Shown: piece by piece, positions 44,173-53,831 of the stretch
How the letters are laid out: each line of letters opens with the position of its first letter
Numbering within the stretch: the stretch's first letter is position 1
Source of the DNA: Holophagales bacterium
Lineage (GTDB): Bacteria > Acidobacteriota > Thermoanaerobaculia > Multivoradales > Multivoraceae
Assembly (NCBI GenBank): GCA_009836625.1
Contig: VXVC01000004.1
Coordinates: forward strand, 1,015,037 to 1,079,036
Reading direction: 5' to 3'
DNA: 64,000 bases
Notes under the pieces: model-generated
Seen by the model: only the letters and a program-made list of their open reading frames with translations
Database searches by the model: none
What the model was told of the DNA's origin: nothing
Program-made: the position numbers and the translations under genes

Positions 44173-44946
44173 TCAGGAGTCCTCCATCGACGCCCGCACC
44201 GTCCGCAGATCCTGGAGCGCCGCCTTGGCCATCGAACCGCCGTCGCGCGCCACTTCCACGAAGCGGAATCCCTGCCTGATCCGCTTGGGGGCCTCCTTGA
44301 CCGTTCCGGCGACTCCGGCGAACAGACCATGGCGGTCGCAGCCGTCGAGGATCTTCTCGATCGCGGCGATGAACTTCTCGTCCTCCTGATCGGCCGCCGG
44401 CCGTAGCCCCAGCGACACGCTGAGGTCACTCGGCCCGACGTAGACGCCGTCGAGGCCCGGCACGGAGAGGATGTCGTCGAGGTTGTCAAGCGCCTGCTGG
44501 GTCTCGATCATCGGGATGCAGTAGATCTGCTCGTTCGCCTCTTCCAGGTAGTTCCCTCCGTAGAGGAGGCCCGCCCGGAACGGTCCGAAGCTGCGCTTGC
44601 CGCGCGGGGGGTACCGGCAGGCGGCCGCCGCGGCCTCCGCCTCGGCGCGGCTGTTCACCATCGGAATGATGATCCCGTGGGCGCCAGCATCCAGCATCTT
44701 GCCGATGATTCCGGGCTCGTTCCACGGCACCCGGACGATCGGCGTCGTGTCCGACGCCGTCATCGCCTGCAGCATCTCGGTGGCGCGCTGGTAGTCGACG
44801 AGGCCGTGCTGCATGTCGATCGTCGCCCAGTCGAAACCGAGCCGCGACATCAACTCCGCGCTGTGCGTGTCCGGGAACGCGAGCCAGGCGCCGAGCGCCG
44901 GTTCTCCGTTGTCGACCTTGTCTCGCAGACGGTTCTTCATCGGCAT
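44173..44946 (-). CDS. HpcH/HpaI-type aldolase/citrate lyase family protein
   Basis: A 257-residue class II aldolase of the HpaI group. It has the fold signatures GAWLAFPDTHSAELMSRLGF, DWATIDMQHGLVDY, ARAEAEAAAAACRYPPRG-type loop, and IPMIETQQALDNLDDIL with the metal-binding Glu, followed by VYVGPSDLSVSLG with the metal-binding Asp. These enzymes make or cleave 4-hydroxy-2-oxo acids with pyruvate. Start ATG 44946 has AGGAAGGGG upstream, and a TAGTAT hexamer (44992-44997) is a possible -10. It is downstream of the M42 gene by 83 bases on the same strand. Confidence 0.9.
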   Translation of the reverse strand: MPMKNRLRDKVDNGEPALGAWLAFPDTHSAELMSRLGFDWATIDMQHGLVDYQRATEMLQAMTASDTTPIVRVPWNEPGIIGKMLDAGAHGIIIPMVNSRAEAEAAAAACRYPPRGKRSFGPFRAGLLYGGNYLEEANEQIYCIPMIETQQALDNLDDILSVPGLDGVYVGPSDLSVSLGLRPAADQEDEKFIAAIEKILDGCDRHGLFAGVAGTVKEAPKRIRQGFRFVEVARDGGSMAKAALQDLRTVRASMEDS

Positions 44947-45029
44947 GGCCTCTTGCCCCTTCCTTCAAGCTTTGCAGTGGTGTGGCGGCGAATACTACGA
45001 GCTTGCGCCGCCGAGCGCACGAGACCGGC

Positions 45030-46103
45030 TCAGGGGATGAGGGATTCGTCCGGCTCGAGAGACGCCGCGAAGCCCGCGAGCAGATCGGCCGAGTGATCGA
45101 TGTCGTCCAGCGAAATCGTCTCGACGGCGCTGTGCATGTAGCGGTTCGGGACGCTGATCAGCCCGGTCGCGACGCCCGCGCGGGTGATCTGAATCGAGTT
45201 CGCGTCGTTCGGCGCCGCTCGCCCGAGGGCCGCCAACTGGAACGGGATCTTCTGTTCTTGCGCAACGGCTTCCAGGCGGTCGCTGACCTTCGGGTTCATG
45301 TTCGGGCCGCGCACTATGACGGGTCCGCCTCCCAGGCTCAGATCGCCCTCCTGGCGCTTGCTGATCGTCGGGCAGTCCGTCGCGTGCGTGACGTCGACCG
45401 CGATGCCCACATCGGGGTCGACGCCGTGGGTGCTGGTCCGCGCGCCGCGCAGACCGATCTCCTCGCAGACCGTCGACACGGCGTAGACGGCGACCTTGGG
45501 CTTGCGCCGGACGACCCGGCGAAGCGCCTCGATGACCACCCACAGTCCGGTCGTGTTGTCCATCTTCGGGGCGTTCGCCAGGCCGTTGCGCATCTCCTGA
45601 AAGCCCAGGTCGAGCGTCACCGGATCGCCGACCCGCACCGCGCTCTTCGCGTCGTCGCCGTCCGTCGCGCCGATGTCGAGCCAGAGGTTCTCCATCTTGA
45701 CCACCCGCTTGCGTTCCTCCATGTCGAGCAGGTGGATCGGCTTGCGGGCGATGACCGCTGGGACCGGACCGTCCTTCGACCACACGGTCATCCGCTGGCC
45801 GATGAGTTGCTGCGGATCCCAGCCGCCGATCGGCTGAACCCACAGGAAGCCCTTGTCGTCGATGTAGCTGACGATAAGGCCGATCTGGTCGCTGTGGCCG
45901 GCGAACAGCACGCGGCGACCCGCCGGCTTCTCGCCGGCCTCAACGTTCACCGCCGCGATCACGTTGCCGTGGACGTCGGTCGAAACGTCGTCGGCGAACT
46001 TGCCAGCGTAGGCGCGAACGATTTCCTGTACCGGCTCCTCGTGTCCCGAGGGGCTCGGCGCGGCCAACAGATCAATGAAGAACTTGCGTGCTGTCTTGTT
46101 CAC
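45030..46103 (-). CDS. M42-family metallo-aminopeptidase
   Basis: A 357-residue peptidase from a GTG start with GGAGT upstream. All the expected co-catalytic metal residues appear: FAGHSDQIG, APKMDNTTGLW, TVCEEIGLRGA with the catalytic Glu pair, VDVTHATDCP, and the C-terminal His in VPNRYMHSAVETI. M42 enzymes form large tetrahedral cytosolic complexes that remove N-terminal residues from short peptides (TET/FrvX/glutamyl aminopeptidase). The mature length fits the family. Confidence 0.93.
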   Translation of the reverse strand: MNKTARKFFIDLLAAPSPSGHEEPVQEIVRAYAGKFADDVSTDVHGNVIAAVNVEAGEKPAGRRVLFAGHSDQIGLIVSYIDDKGFLWVQPIGGWDPQQLIGQRMTVWSKDGPVPAVIARKPIHLLDMEERKRVVKMENLWLDIGATDGDDAKSAVRVGDPVTLDLGFQEMRNGLANAPKMDNTTGLWVVIEALRRVVRRKPKVAVYAVSTVCEEIGLRGARTSTHGVDPDVGIAVDVTHATDCPTISKRQEGDLSLGGGPVIVRGPNMNPKVSDRLEAVAQEQKIPFQLAALGRAAPNDANSIQITRAGVATGLISVPNRYMHSAVETISLDDIDHSADLLAGFAASLEPDESLIP

Positions 46104-46190
46104 TTGCTACTCCCAGCCGCTGTTTCGCCCGACCGCCAGTCACGATAGGGCAGCCACGACGCCTGTCCTGTTCGTTTCGGGTCCTTGAGT

Positions 46191-47069
46191 TCAACGTCCC
46201 CTGCGACGCTGGCGGCTGCTGTAGGACCTCAGCGCGCGCAGGAGGTCGATCTTACGCAGAGCGGGCCAGTGGGTATCGCAGAAGTAGTACTCGGAGTAGG
46301 TGCTCTGCCACAGCAGGAATCCGCTCAGCCGGACTTCACCGCTGGTGCGGAGGATCAGGTCGGGCTCGGGCTGGCCGGACGTGTAGAGGTAGCGCTCGAT
46401 CGAGGAGGCGCTGAACTCGTCCGCAACCTCGTCGAGCGATCTGCCAACCGCCGAGTTGTCGAGCAGGTAGTTGCGGAAGGCGCTCGCGATCTCCTCGCGG
46501 CCGCCGTAGGCCATCGCGATGTTCAGCCGGTATCGGTCATAGCCGCTGGTTGCCGCTTCCGCCTCCCGAATCGCGGTCTGGAGGCTCTCCGGCAGGAGTT
46601 CGACCTGTCCCAGAAACCGCACCCGGATGCCCTTCTGATGGACATCGTCGTGGTTCGTAAGTTCCCGGGTCTTCTCCTCGAACAGATCGAACAGCGCCTG
46701 CACTTCCTTCGCGGAGCGATTGAAGTTGTCGAGCGACATGCTCCACACCGTGACGGTCGAGACGTCCGCTTCGTAGCACCAGTTGAGCACTTCCCACAGC
46801 TTCTCGGCGCCCCGGAAGTGCCCGGCACTGACGTTGCCCAGCCCCTGCTGGCGCGCGAAGCGCCGGTTGCCGTCCATGATCAGGCCGATGTGCTCGGGCA
46901 GCCGCCAGGTCCGCACCTTGGACTCGAGCCGGCGCTGATAGACGGCGTAGAACGGCCACTTGATGAGGGCCTTGACACGCCGCCAGAGTTCGCTCGCGGG
47001 CCGTGTTCCGCGCCCCGGCACGGCGCCGGATTCGACGGAATCGAAGACGCTCACCGGTGACTTCTCCAC
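46191..47069 (-). CDS. uppS: Isoprenyl (cis-prenyl) transferase, UppS-like
   Basis: A 292-residue protein, longer than bacterial UppS by about 60 residues at the N-terminus, starting at GTG 47069. The catalytic motif IGLIMDGNRRFARQQG, SLDNFNRSAKEVQALFDLFE, and C-terminal RTSGEVRLSGFLLWQSTYSE are the hallmark conserved regions. It condenses isopentenyl diphosphate onto farnesyl diphosphate to make undecaprenyl diphosphate for cell-wall glycans. The N-terminal WPFYAVYQRRLESKV resembles the lead-in of actinobacterial and archaeal enzymes. It is divergent from the barrel-like gene. Confidence 0.92.
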   Translation of the reverse strand: MEKSPVSVFDSVESGAVPGRGTRPASELWRRVKALIKWPFYAVYQRRLESKVRTWRLPEHIGLIMDGNRRFARQQGLGNVSAGHFRGAEKLWEVLNWCYEADVSTVTVWSMSLDNFNRSAKEVQALFDLFEEKTRELTNHDDVHQKGIRVRFLGQVELLPESLQTAIREAEAATSGYDRYRLNIAMAYGGREEIASAFRNYLLDNSAVGRSLDEVADEFSASSIERYLYTSGQPEPDLILRTSGEVRLSGFLLWQSTYSEYYFCDTHWPALRKIDLLRALRSYSSRQRRRGR

Positions 47070-47202
47070 CGGCCGGCGGACACTGCTCGCGGCAGGTTGC
47101 TCACGCTCGAAGCTCTCCCGTTCTGCTGTGCTATTTTCGCTTGTCGCACCGTCCGCAGCCTTTCAGGCATCCCACTCCGAGCCGCTTGAGGCCAGCCCAC
47201 TC

Positions 47203-48630
47203 ATGACACCGCGAGACTCACTGGAGTCGGCCCGGCATCATAGCGGCCTTCCCCGGCCCGGGAGCGGAGAGACGATAGCGCCGACCCCCCAAAGGAAACG
47301 TCGTGCGCGACGCCTGATCTTCCCGATTCTCGCGCTCTTCGTTTTCGCGGATCTCGCTGCGCCGGCGCCGGCACTCGAGACGACCGAAGGCACCGAGGCG
47401 CTCCGTCTGTTCCTGGACTGCGACTGGGGCTGCGACTTCACCTTCCAGCGCAGCCAGATCACCTACGTCAACTGGGTGCGCGATCGGCAGGATGCCGAGG
47501 TCCATGTCCTCGTGACCATCCAGTCCGGCGGCAACTCCCGCGAGTACACGTTCAACTTCATCGGCCTGGAGCGCTTCGAAGGCATCGACCAGAGGTTGAT
47601 CTACACGTCGTCGTTCACGGACACGGACGACGAGCGCCGCCGCGGCGTGCAGCGCATCCTGGAGTTGGGTCTCGTCCGCTACGTGCTGGAGACTCCCCAG
47701 GCCGAAGGACTGATCGTCGAGTTTCAGAACGGGGAAGAGCAGGGTGAGCCACATCGCGACCATTTTCATCCCGAGCCGAACAACCTGGTCGCCGATCCCG
47801 ACGACGACCCCTGGAACCACTGGGTCTACCGCCTTCGCCTGAACACCGACTTCCGAAGCGAAGATCGCAGGGACTCGCAGTCCTACCAGACGAGCGCTTC
47901 GGCGGGCCGCACCACGGATTTGTGGCGGATGGGCATGGGCGTCTTCTATTCCTACCGGGAGAGCAACTTCGAGTTCGAGGACGGCGGCACCTTCAAGAAC
48001 GTCTCGCGGAGCACGAGCTACTTCGGCCAGGTGATCCGCACCCTGGCCCCGCACTGGGGCGTGGGCGTCGGCGCCAGCAGCAGGCGCTCGACCTTCCTGA
48101 ATCTGGACAACTCCTACCGCGCGGCGGCGGCCATCGAGTACAACTACTTTCCCTACAGCGAGTCGTCCGAGCGCGAGTTCACCTTCGCCTACTTCATCGG
48201 CGGCACCCGTCTCGACTACGAAGAGGTCACCGTCTTCGACAAGCTGGAGGAGACCTTCACGGACCAGGGCGCGTACATCGCCTTCGGCATGGAGAGGCCC
48301 TGGGGCGAGGCCCACCTCGACCTCCAGTACAGTCACTTCATCGACGATTTCGATCGCAGCCGGGTGGAGTTCAACACCGACGTCGAGTACCACATCGTGC
48401 GCGGCCTGAGCTTCGACGTCTACGCCGGCGTCTCGAGGATCCGGGATCAGATCTACCTGCCGAAAGGCGGCGCGACCGATGCCGAGGTCCTGGTCGCCAG
48501 ACGCCAACTGGAAACGGACCTTTCCTTCCGCGGCGGCATCCAGCTTCGCTACACGTTCGGTTCGATCTACAACAACGTCGTCAACTCGAGGCTGAGCAGC
48601 GAGAGCGGCGGCTTTTCGCGCATCTTCTAG
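47203..48630 (+). CDS. Outer-membrane beta-barrel-like protein, unknown function
   Basis: A 475-residue protein from ATG 47203; the frame extends further upstream but that part overlaps the uppS promoter region. The N-terminus has a basic stretch before the hydrophobic segment (KRRARRLIFPILALFVFADL), a late signal sequence. The mature region begins ETTEGTEALRLFLDCDWGCD with paired Cys. From about residue 210 onward alternating strands with aromatic girdles are seen (FGQVIRTLAPHWGVGVGASS, EFTFAYFIGGTRLDY, HLDLQYSHFIDDFDRS, LSFDVYAGVSRI), and the last residue is Phe, as in BAM substrates. The role is not evident. Confidence 0.72.
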   Translation: MTPRDSLESARHHSGLPRPGSGETIAPTPQRKRRARRLIFPILALFVFADLAAPAPALETTEGTEALRLFLDCDWGCDFTFQRSQITYVNWVRDRQDAEVHVLVTIQSGGNSREYTFNFIGLERFEGIDQRLIYTSSFTDTDDERRRGVQRILELGLVRYVLETPQAEGLIVEFQNGEEQGEPHRDHFHPEPNNLVADPDDDPWNHWVYRLRLNTDFRSEDRRDSQSYQTSASAGRTTDLWRMGMGVFYSYRESNFEFEDGGTFKNVSRSTSYFGQVIRTLAPHWGVGVGASSRRSTFLNLDNSYRAAAAIEYNYFPYSESSEREFTFAYFIGGTRLDYEEVTVFDKLEETFTDQGAYIAFGMERPWGEAHLDLQYSHFIDDFDRSRVEFNTDVEYHIVRGLSFDVYAGVSRIRDQIYLPKGGATDAEVLVARRQLETDLSFRGGIQLRYTFGSIYNNVVNSRLSSESGGFSRIF

Positions 48631-48663
48631 ATCTCGCAGTGCGGCTCGCGAGCGCCGCTCCGG

Positions 48664-48669
48664 TATCGT
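48664..48669 (+). promoter_or_regulatory. -10 element of the trkA-trkH unit (leaderless)
   Basis: TATCGT. It overlaps the upstream GTG candidate (48668) and lies exactly 7 bases before GTG 48677, which argues for the latter as the start. Confidence 0.45.
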
Positions 48670-48676
48670 GGACCGC

Positions 48677-50029
48677 GTGGCTGTCGTCATCGCCGGTGGC
48701 GGCGACATCGCGTACCTGCTTGCGTCCTCCCTTGCGCGGGAGGAGGATGTCTTCGTCATCCTGCCGACGGAGGCCGCCCGCGACCGGTTCGAGAACCTCG
48801 ACCTGCAGATCACGGTGGGGCCGGCGGCCAGCCGGTCCGTCCTGCAGCACGTAGGGATCTCCGACGGCGACACCTTCGTCGCCTGCGCCGATTCCGACGA
48901 GCGCAACATCATCGCCTGTCTGGCGGCGCGCGGCCGGGCGCAATGCACCACGTACTGCTTCATCACCCAGGACGAGCACCACGAGAGCTTCAACGACCCC
49001 GAGCAGACCACTCTCGAGGAGGTCATCGACCACCTGATCTGGCCGCAGTGGTCGCTGGCGCGTGAGATCGGCCGTATCGTGCTCGAGCCTCGGGCTCTCG
49101 ACGTCGAGAGCTTCCACCGCGGCCGCATCTGGCTCGTGGAGTACAGGCTGGAGGCCGACTCTCCGCTCTGCGGCCCCACGCTCGCCGAGGCGCCCCTGCC
49201 GAGCAACGCCCTCGTCGTGAGCAGGGTGCGCGACGGCAAGCTGATCGTGCCCCGTGGACTGGACCGCCTGGAAGCCGGCGACAAGGTGCTCTTCATGGGC
49301 CGACGAACACCGCTTCGCCAGGTGGCGAAGCGGTTCTTCGCCGCGCCCGAAACCGTGGTTCGCAGCGTGACGATCGTCGGCGCCGGCCGTACCGGCAGGC
49401 TCCTCGCGCGCGACCTCACCAGCGGCCTGTGGCCGGAGGTGAAGATCATCGAGGCCTCGCGCCGCCGCTGCGAGGACATCGCCGACCAGGTGGGCCGGGC
49501 GATCGTCTTCCACGGCGACGGAACGGACCTGAGGCTGCTGGAGGAGATCGGCGTCGCGCGCAGCGATGCGCTGGTCGCCATGGCCGGCGACGATCAGACG
49601 AACCTGCTCTGCTCCCTGATCGCGAAGCAGCTCGGGATCCCGAAGGTCGTGACGGGCGTCAGCAACGACACCAGCAGCGCCCTTTTCGAGCGGGTCGGAA
49701 TCGACGTCACCCTGAACGCCCGATCCGCCGCGATCGCCGAGGTCCTCCACCAGATCCAGGCGCCCCGGCTGGAGTACCGCGCGACCCTGGAAGACGGCCT
49801 CGCGGAAGTCGTCGAAGTCGTCGTTCCCGAGGACTTCGAGGCACGTCGGCTCAGGGAGATGGACATGCCGAACGGCGTGATCGTCGGCGGCGTGCTGCGC
49901 CAGTTCAACACGATCGTGCCCGGCGGCGAAGACGAGGTGCGGCCGGGTGACCGCCTCCTGATCGTGACCACGGCGGAAAGCTCGGGACTCGTCGGTCCGA
50001 CCTTCGGCCTGACGCCCGGGGCGGCCTGA
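48677..50029 (+). CDS. trkA: Trk potassium uptake regulator TrkA
   Basis: About 450 residues with two RCK (NAD-binding) modules. The first begins VAVVIAGGGDIAYLLASSLA and the second VRSVTIVGAGRTGRLLARDL, both GxGxxG Rossmann motifs, each followed by a TrkA-C domain (for example VEYRLEADSPLCGPTLAEAP). TrkA gates TrkH in response to nucleotides. GTG 48677 is preferred over GTG 48668 because the Rossmann fold would otherwise gain MDR and because of the -10 spacing. The trkH gene follows 18 bases on. Confidence 0.92.
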   Translation: MAVVIAGGGDIAYLLASSLAREEDVFVILPTEAARDRFENLDLQITVGPAASRSVLQHVGISDGDTFVACADSDERNIIACLAARGRAQCTTYCFITQDEHHESFNDPEQTTLEEVIDHLIWPQWSLAREIGRIVLEPRALDVESFHRGRIWLVEYRLEADSPLCGPTLAEAPLPSNALVVSRVRDGKLIVPRGLDRLEAGDKVLFMGRRTPLRQVAKRFFAAPETVVRSVTIVGAGRTGRLLARDLTSGLWPEVKIIEASRRRCEDIADQVGRAIVFHGDGTDLRLLEEIGVARSDALVAMAGDDQTNLLCSLIAKQLGIPKVVTGVSNDTSSALFERVGIDVTLNARSAAIAEVLHQIQAPRLEYRATLEDGLAEVVEVVVPEDFEARRLREMDMPNGVIVGGVLRQFNTIVPGGEDEVRPGDRLLIVTTAESSGLVGPTFGLTPGAA

Positions 50030-50047
50030 CGGGCGGCGCGAGCGAGC

Positions 50048-51526
50048 GTGCGCGGCTCACTGGTACTTCGCACGACCCTGGCCCTGGTCGGCTGCTTCGG
50101 CGTCGTTCTGCTCGCGCCCTCCGCGGTCGAGGCCGCCTACGGCAACGGCCGCAGCGCAATGGGCTTTCTCAGCGCCGCGGGGGTGGCCATCCTGCTCGGA
50201 CTCGTGTCCCGGCTACTGCCCGGGCGAGGTCTGGAGATACGGCGCATGGAAGGACTCGCCACCGTCGGCATGTCCTGGCTGCTGCTGGTCCTGATCGGCG
50301 CCGCTCCCTACGTCGTGAACGGCTTCGAGCCCGCCGATGCGCTGTTCGAGTCGATGTCGGGGCTGACGGGCACCGGCGCCACGATCCTCACCGACTTCGA
50401 TGCGGTCAGCGAAGGCGTGCTGCTGTGGCGCAGCCTGAGCGAGTGGGTGGGCAGCATGGGCATCATCGCCCTCTTCATCGCCGTCCTGCCCGCGCTCCGC
50501 ATCGCCGGCCGCCAGATGTTCTTCGCCGAAGCCCCCGGACCGACGGAGGAGCGACTCACGCCCCGGATTCGCAACACCGCGGTGGCCCTCTACACCCTCT
50601 ACGTCGGCTTGACCGTCCTGGAGACCGGACTCCTCTTCCGTCTCGGCATGCCGCTCTTCGACGCCATCTGCAACTCGCTCTCGACCGTCTCGGCGGGCGG
50701 TTTCTCACCGCATCCGAGCAGTATCGCGGGGTACAGCAGCCCAGCGATCGAGTGGACGGTCATGGCGTTCATGCTCCTCGCCGGCGCCAACTACGCGTTC
50801 CAGTTCCAGGCCATCCGGGGGCGGCCGCTGACGCTGCTGCGCAGCGAGGAGTTCCGCCTCTACCTCCTGATCGTCCTGGCTGCCACCCTGCTCCTCGCCT
50901 GCACGCTGAAGAGCGACGACGTAGCCCTGTGGGACTGGATCAGGGCCGGAGCGCTGTCCGAGGAGACTCTGAGGCGAGCAGGCTTCCAGGCGCTGACCCT
51001 CATCACCACGACCGGTTTCGCGACGGAGGACTTCGCGCTCTGGTCGGGAGCGAGCCAGACGATTCTGCTGCTGCTCATGTTCTGCGGCGGCTGCGGCGGT
51101 TCGGCAGCCGGCGGGCCGAAACTCGTGCGCATCTGGCTGATCGCCAAGTCATCCCTGCTCGAGCTCTTCCACACCGTCTACCCGCGCGCAGTGAGGCCGC
51201 TGCGCCTCGATGGCCGGCGGGTCCCGGAAGACGTCATCCACGCCGTCGTCTCGTTCCTTTTGCTCTACCTCGTCCTGTTCGCCCTGAGCGTCGGAGTGGT
51301 CGGGCTGACCGGCGTGGGGATGGAGACCGCCGTAACCGCCAGCATCGCCACGCTGGGCAACATCGGCCCCGGGCTTGGGGAGGTCGGCCCTTTCGACAAC
51401 TACGCCCACTTCCCGGCGCCGATCAAGGTCTACCTGTCGCTCAACATGTGGATCGGGCGGCTCGAGATCGTCACGGTTCTGATCTTCCTGCACCCCGCCG
51501 CCTGGCTTGGCCTCCGCTGGCGCTGA
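50048..51526 (+). CDS. trkH: Trk potassium transporter membrane subunit TrkH
   Basis: A 492-residue protein with four membrane-pore-membrane repeats, each carrying the selectivity-filter Gly: MSGLTGTGATILTDF, SLSTVSAGGFSPHP, LITTTGFATEDFALW and LGNIGPGLGEVG. TrkH/KtrB proteins conduct K+ (or Na+) under control of the TrkA ring. The start is GTG 50048. It is co-transcribed with trkA. Only 24 bases separate it from the next start, but that gene has its own promoter. Confidence 0.93.
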   Translation: MRGSLVLRTTLALVGCFGVVLLAPSAVEAAYGNGRSAMGFLSAAGVAILLGLVSRLLPGRGLEIRRMEGLATVGMSWLLLVLIGAAPYVVNGFEPADALFESMSGLTGTGATILTDFDAVSEGVLLWRSLSEWVGSMGIIALFIAVLPALRIAGRQMFFAEAPGPTEERLTPRIRNTAVALYTLYVGLTVLETGLLFRLGMPLFDAICNSLSTVSAGGFSPHPSSIAGYSSPAIEWTVMAFMLLAGANYAFQFQAIRGRPLTLLRSEEFRLYLLIVLAATLLLACTLKSDDVALWDWIRAGALSEETLRRAGFQALTLITTTGFATEDFALWSGASQTILLLLMFCGGCGGSAAGGPKLVRIWLIAKSSLLELFHTVYPRAVRPLRLDGRRVPEDVIHAVVSFLLLYLVLFALSVGVVGLTGVGMETAVTASIATLGNIGPGLGEVGPFDNYAHFPAPIKVYLSLNMWIGRLEIVTVLIFLHPAAWLGLRWR

Positions 51527-51535
51527 AGCCGCTGC

Positions 51536-51541
51536 TACAGT
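51536..51541 (+). promoter_or_regulatory. -10 element of the gluconolactonase gene (leaderless, extended)
   Basis: TGC-TACAGT, 9 bases before the ATG at 51551. It is nearly identical to the element at 54657. Confidence 0.55.
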
Positions 51542-51550
51542 CCGCGCCCC

Positions 51551-52378
51551 ATGGAACTCCTGGCATCCGGTTACACCCTGGTCGAAGGACCGCGCGTCGA
51601 CGCGGAAGACCGCCTTTACTTCAGCGACGTCCACAACGGCGGGGTCTACCGGCGCAGCCCGGACGGCGAGATCGAAACCGTCGTGCCGAAGCGCCGCGGC
51701 GTCGGCGGCATCGCGCTTCACACCGACGGCGGCATCGTGTGCTCCGGCCGTAACATCTGCCACGTCCGGGACGGCGTGACGCGGATCCTGTTCGACCCGC
51801 CTGAGACTCCCGGCTTCAACGACCTGTTCGTCGACTCGCAAGGCCGCGTCATCTGCGGAACGATGCGCACGAGCCCGTTCACCGGCGAGAAGAAACGGAC
51901 ACCAGGAGAGTGCTGGCGGATCGAGGCGGAAGGTGAAGCGACCGAGCTCTACGGCGACATCAGCCTGACGAACGGCATCGGCTTTGCGCCGGACGGCCGC
52001 ACCCTGTACCACGCCGACACCGCGCGCAAGCATGTGGTCGCCCACGACGTCACGGACGACGGCCGGTGCGTCAACCGGCGAACAATCGCCGAGCCCGACC
52101 GCGGCCGCCCCGATGGCCTCGCCGTAGACGAGGAAGGCTGCCTCTGGGTCGCCTGCGTCGCGGGCGGATGCGTCACCCGTTTCGATCCCACGGGCCGGAT
52201 CCTCAACCACCTGGAAGTACCGACCAGGAACATCACCAGCGTCTGCTTCGGCGGCAGCGACCGGCGCGACCTCTACGTCGTCACCACCGGCGACCCGAAG
52301 GAGCCTGGAAGCAGCGGTTCGATCTTCCGAACGCGGTCGCCGGTGGCCGGGCTGGCGGTGCCGATGGCGACGATCTGA
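51551..52378 (+). CDS. SMP-30/gluconolactonase-like lactonase
   Basis: A 275-residue six-bladed propeller of the SMP-30/Gluconolaconase/LRE family. The metal site residues are recognisable: Glu in TLVEGPRVDAEDRLYFSDVH, Asn/Asp in GFNDLFVDSQGRVICGTM, SLTNGIGFAPDGRTLYHADT, and Asp in RGRPDGLAVDEEGCLWVACV. These enzymes hydrolyse sugar lactones such as glucono-1,5-lactone. It has no signal peptide. The stop lies 4 bases before the convergent PhoD-like gene. Confidence 0.9.
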   Translation: MELLASGYTLVEGPRVDAEDRLYFSDVHNGGVYRRSPDGEIETVVPKRRGVGGIALHTDGGIVCSGRNICHVRDGVTRILFDPPETPGFNDLFVDSQGRVICGTMRTSPFTGEKKRTPGECWRIEAEGEATELYGDISLTNGIGFAPDGRTLYHADTARKHVVAHDVTDDGRCVNRRTIAEPDRGRPDGLAVDEEGCLWVACVAGGCVTRFDPTGRILNHLEVPTRNITSVCFGGSDRRDLYVVTTGDPKEPGSSGSIFRTRSPVAGLAVPMATI

Positions 52379-52382
52379 CGAG

Positions 52383-53831
52383 CTACGAACCCAGCCGCTC
52401 GACCTCGTAGACCACCCGGCCGGACACGTCGCGGTGTCGCAGGACGATCCGCGCCCGGTCGCCGACCCAGTCGACATCAACGCTGAGGAACCCGCCGCCG
52501 ACGCGGTGAAAGCGATGGTAGTCGGAGTCTTCGCCCGGCGTGCCGCCGGCGTGGGCGTCGCTCGCCGGGCCGACCGAGAACTCGTCGAGCCCCGTCTCCG
52601 GGTGGACCGAGTGGTACTGCCAGTGGCGGTCGCCGACGATGACCAGGAAGCTGTCGTCCAGGTTGGCGCGGAACCACCCGCGGACCGCGTCACCTTCGTG
52701 GCTGAAGGCCGCGTTGGCGTGGTTGTCCGCCTTGTTGCTCCGGTCCGGACCGACGATCGGCGTCGGCGAGATCAGGACCTTCCAGTCCGCGTCGCTCGCG
52801 AGCAGAGAGTCCCGCAGCCAGCGCAACTGCTCGGCGCCCCAGATCGTCTTGCCGGGTCCGTCCGGCATGTCGTTGGGTGAGCGGAAGTCGCGGCCCTCGA
52901 CCAGCCAGAGCTGCAACCCCTTGCCCCAGCGGACGGTCCGGTAGGAGCCCTCCGGCGCGGGGATCTGCTCGACGAAGACCGCCTGGCCCTCCTCGAACGT
53001 CATCGGCGCGGAGATGCCCGGGTCGATCCCGGGCCACGAGTCGTTGCGCAGGAGATCGTGGTCGTCCTTGAGCCAGTAGCCGGGCACCGAGCGCAGGAAG
53101 GACGCGATCGCCGGCAGGGTGAACATCCGCTGCCAGTGGTAGCGGGCGAGCTCGAGCGAGGTCGTGCGCGGCGACTCGTTGTCGTAGTAGACGTTGTCAC
53201 CGATCGACAGGTAGAAGTCTGGCCGGCCCGCCGCCATCGAGGGATAGATGCGGAAGCCGTCCGGGCGGTCGCGGCGGCCGTAGTACTGGCAGGTCATCGC
53301 GGCGAAGCGCACGGGTAACCGCTGGTCGGAGGCGGGCGCGGTGCGGAAGGTCGCGGTTTCGATCGCCGTCGCGGGCGCGTCCGCCTCGGCAACCGCGGGC
53401 CGCGCCTCGACCGTGACCAGGTAGCGAGTGTTCGGGGTCAGGTCGTCGAATCTCGCCTGGTGCGTGAAATCGCGCTCGGTCCCGGTCGGGTGCCAGCCGG
53501 AGATCCCCGTCGTCGCGATGCCGCCCGCCTCGTCCGCCGGCACCGCCGACCGCAGCACGACCCGCAGTTCGCCCGGTGCGCCCGGCACGGCGCCTTCGAG
53601 GGACGACACGTCGACACCTGGCGCCAGCATCACCACCGGCCGGCCCGAGATCTCCTGTCCTGAACGCCGCTGCGGCTCGGCCGTCGTTCGCGTCCAGACC
53701 ACCGCCGAGGTGGCACCAACCTCCCCCACGCGAACGCCGCTGGCGAGGAACACCGCGTCCGCGGCGTCGCCGGCCGGCTGCGCGGCCGCCGCGCCGGCCA
53801 ACAGGACGAGCGCGACGAATGACCGAATCAA
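52383..53831 (-). CDS. Secreted PhoD-like alkaline phosphatase
   Basis: A 482-residue protein. The start is TTG 53831, which overlaps the SDR stop (TTGA) and is directly followed by a signal peptide (IRSFVALVLLAGAAAAQ); the upstream run is in the SDR gene. It has an N-terminal FnIII-like domain typical of PhoD (SGVRVGEVGATSAVVWTRTT). The metal-binding core includes YLSIGDNVYYDN, YWLKDDHDLLRND and VIVGDRHWQYHS. PhoD enzymes are calcium/iron phosphatases acting on phosphodi- and monoesters. Some residues before the first metal Asp differ from the Bacillus type, so substrate range is uncertain. Confidence 0.9.
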   Translation of the reverse strand: MIRSFVALVLLAGAAAAQPAGDAADAVFLASGVRVGEVGATSAVVWTRTTAEPQRRSGQEISGRPVVMLAPGVDVSSLEGAVPGAPGELRVVLRSAVPADEAGGIATTGISGWHPTGTERDFTHQARFDDLTPNTRYLVTVEARPAVAEADAPATAIETATFRTAPASDQRLPVRFAAMTCQYYGRRDRPDGFRIYPSMAAGRPDFYLSIGDNVYYDNESPRTTSLELARYHWQRMFTLPAIASFLRSVPGYWLKDDHDLLRNDSWPGIDPGISAPMTFEEGQAVFVEQIPAPEGSYRTVRWGKGLQLWLVEGRDFRSPNDMPDGPGKTIWGAEQLRWLRDSLLASDADWKVLISPTPIVGPDRSNKADNHANAAFSHEGDAVRGWFRANLDDSFLVIVGDRHWQYHSVHPETGLDEFSVGPASDAHAGGTPGEDSDYHRFHRVGGGFLSVDVDWVGDRARIVLRHRDVSGRVVYEVERLGS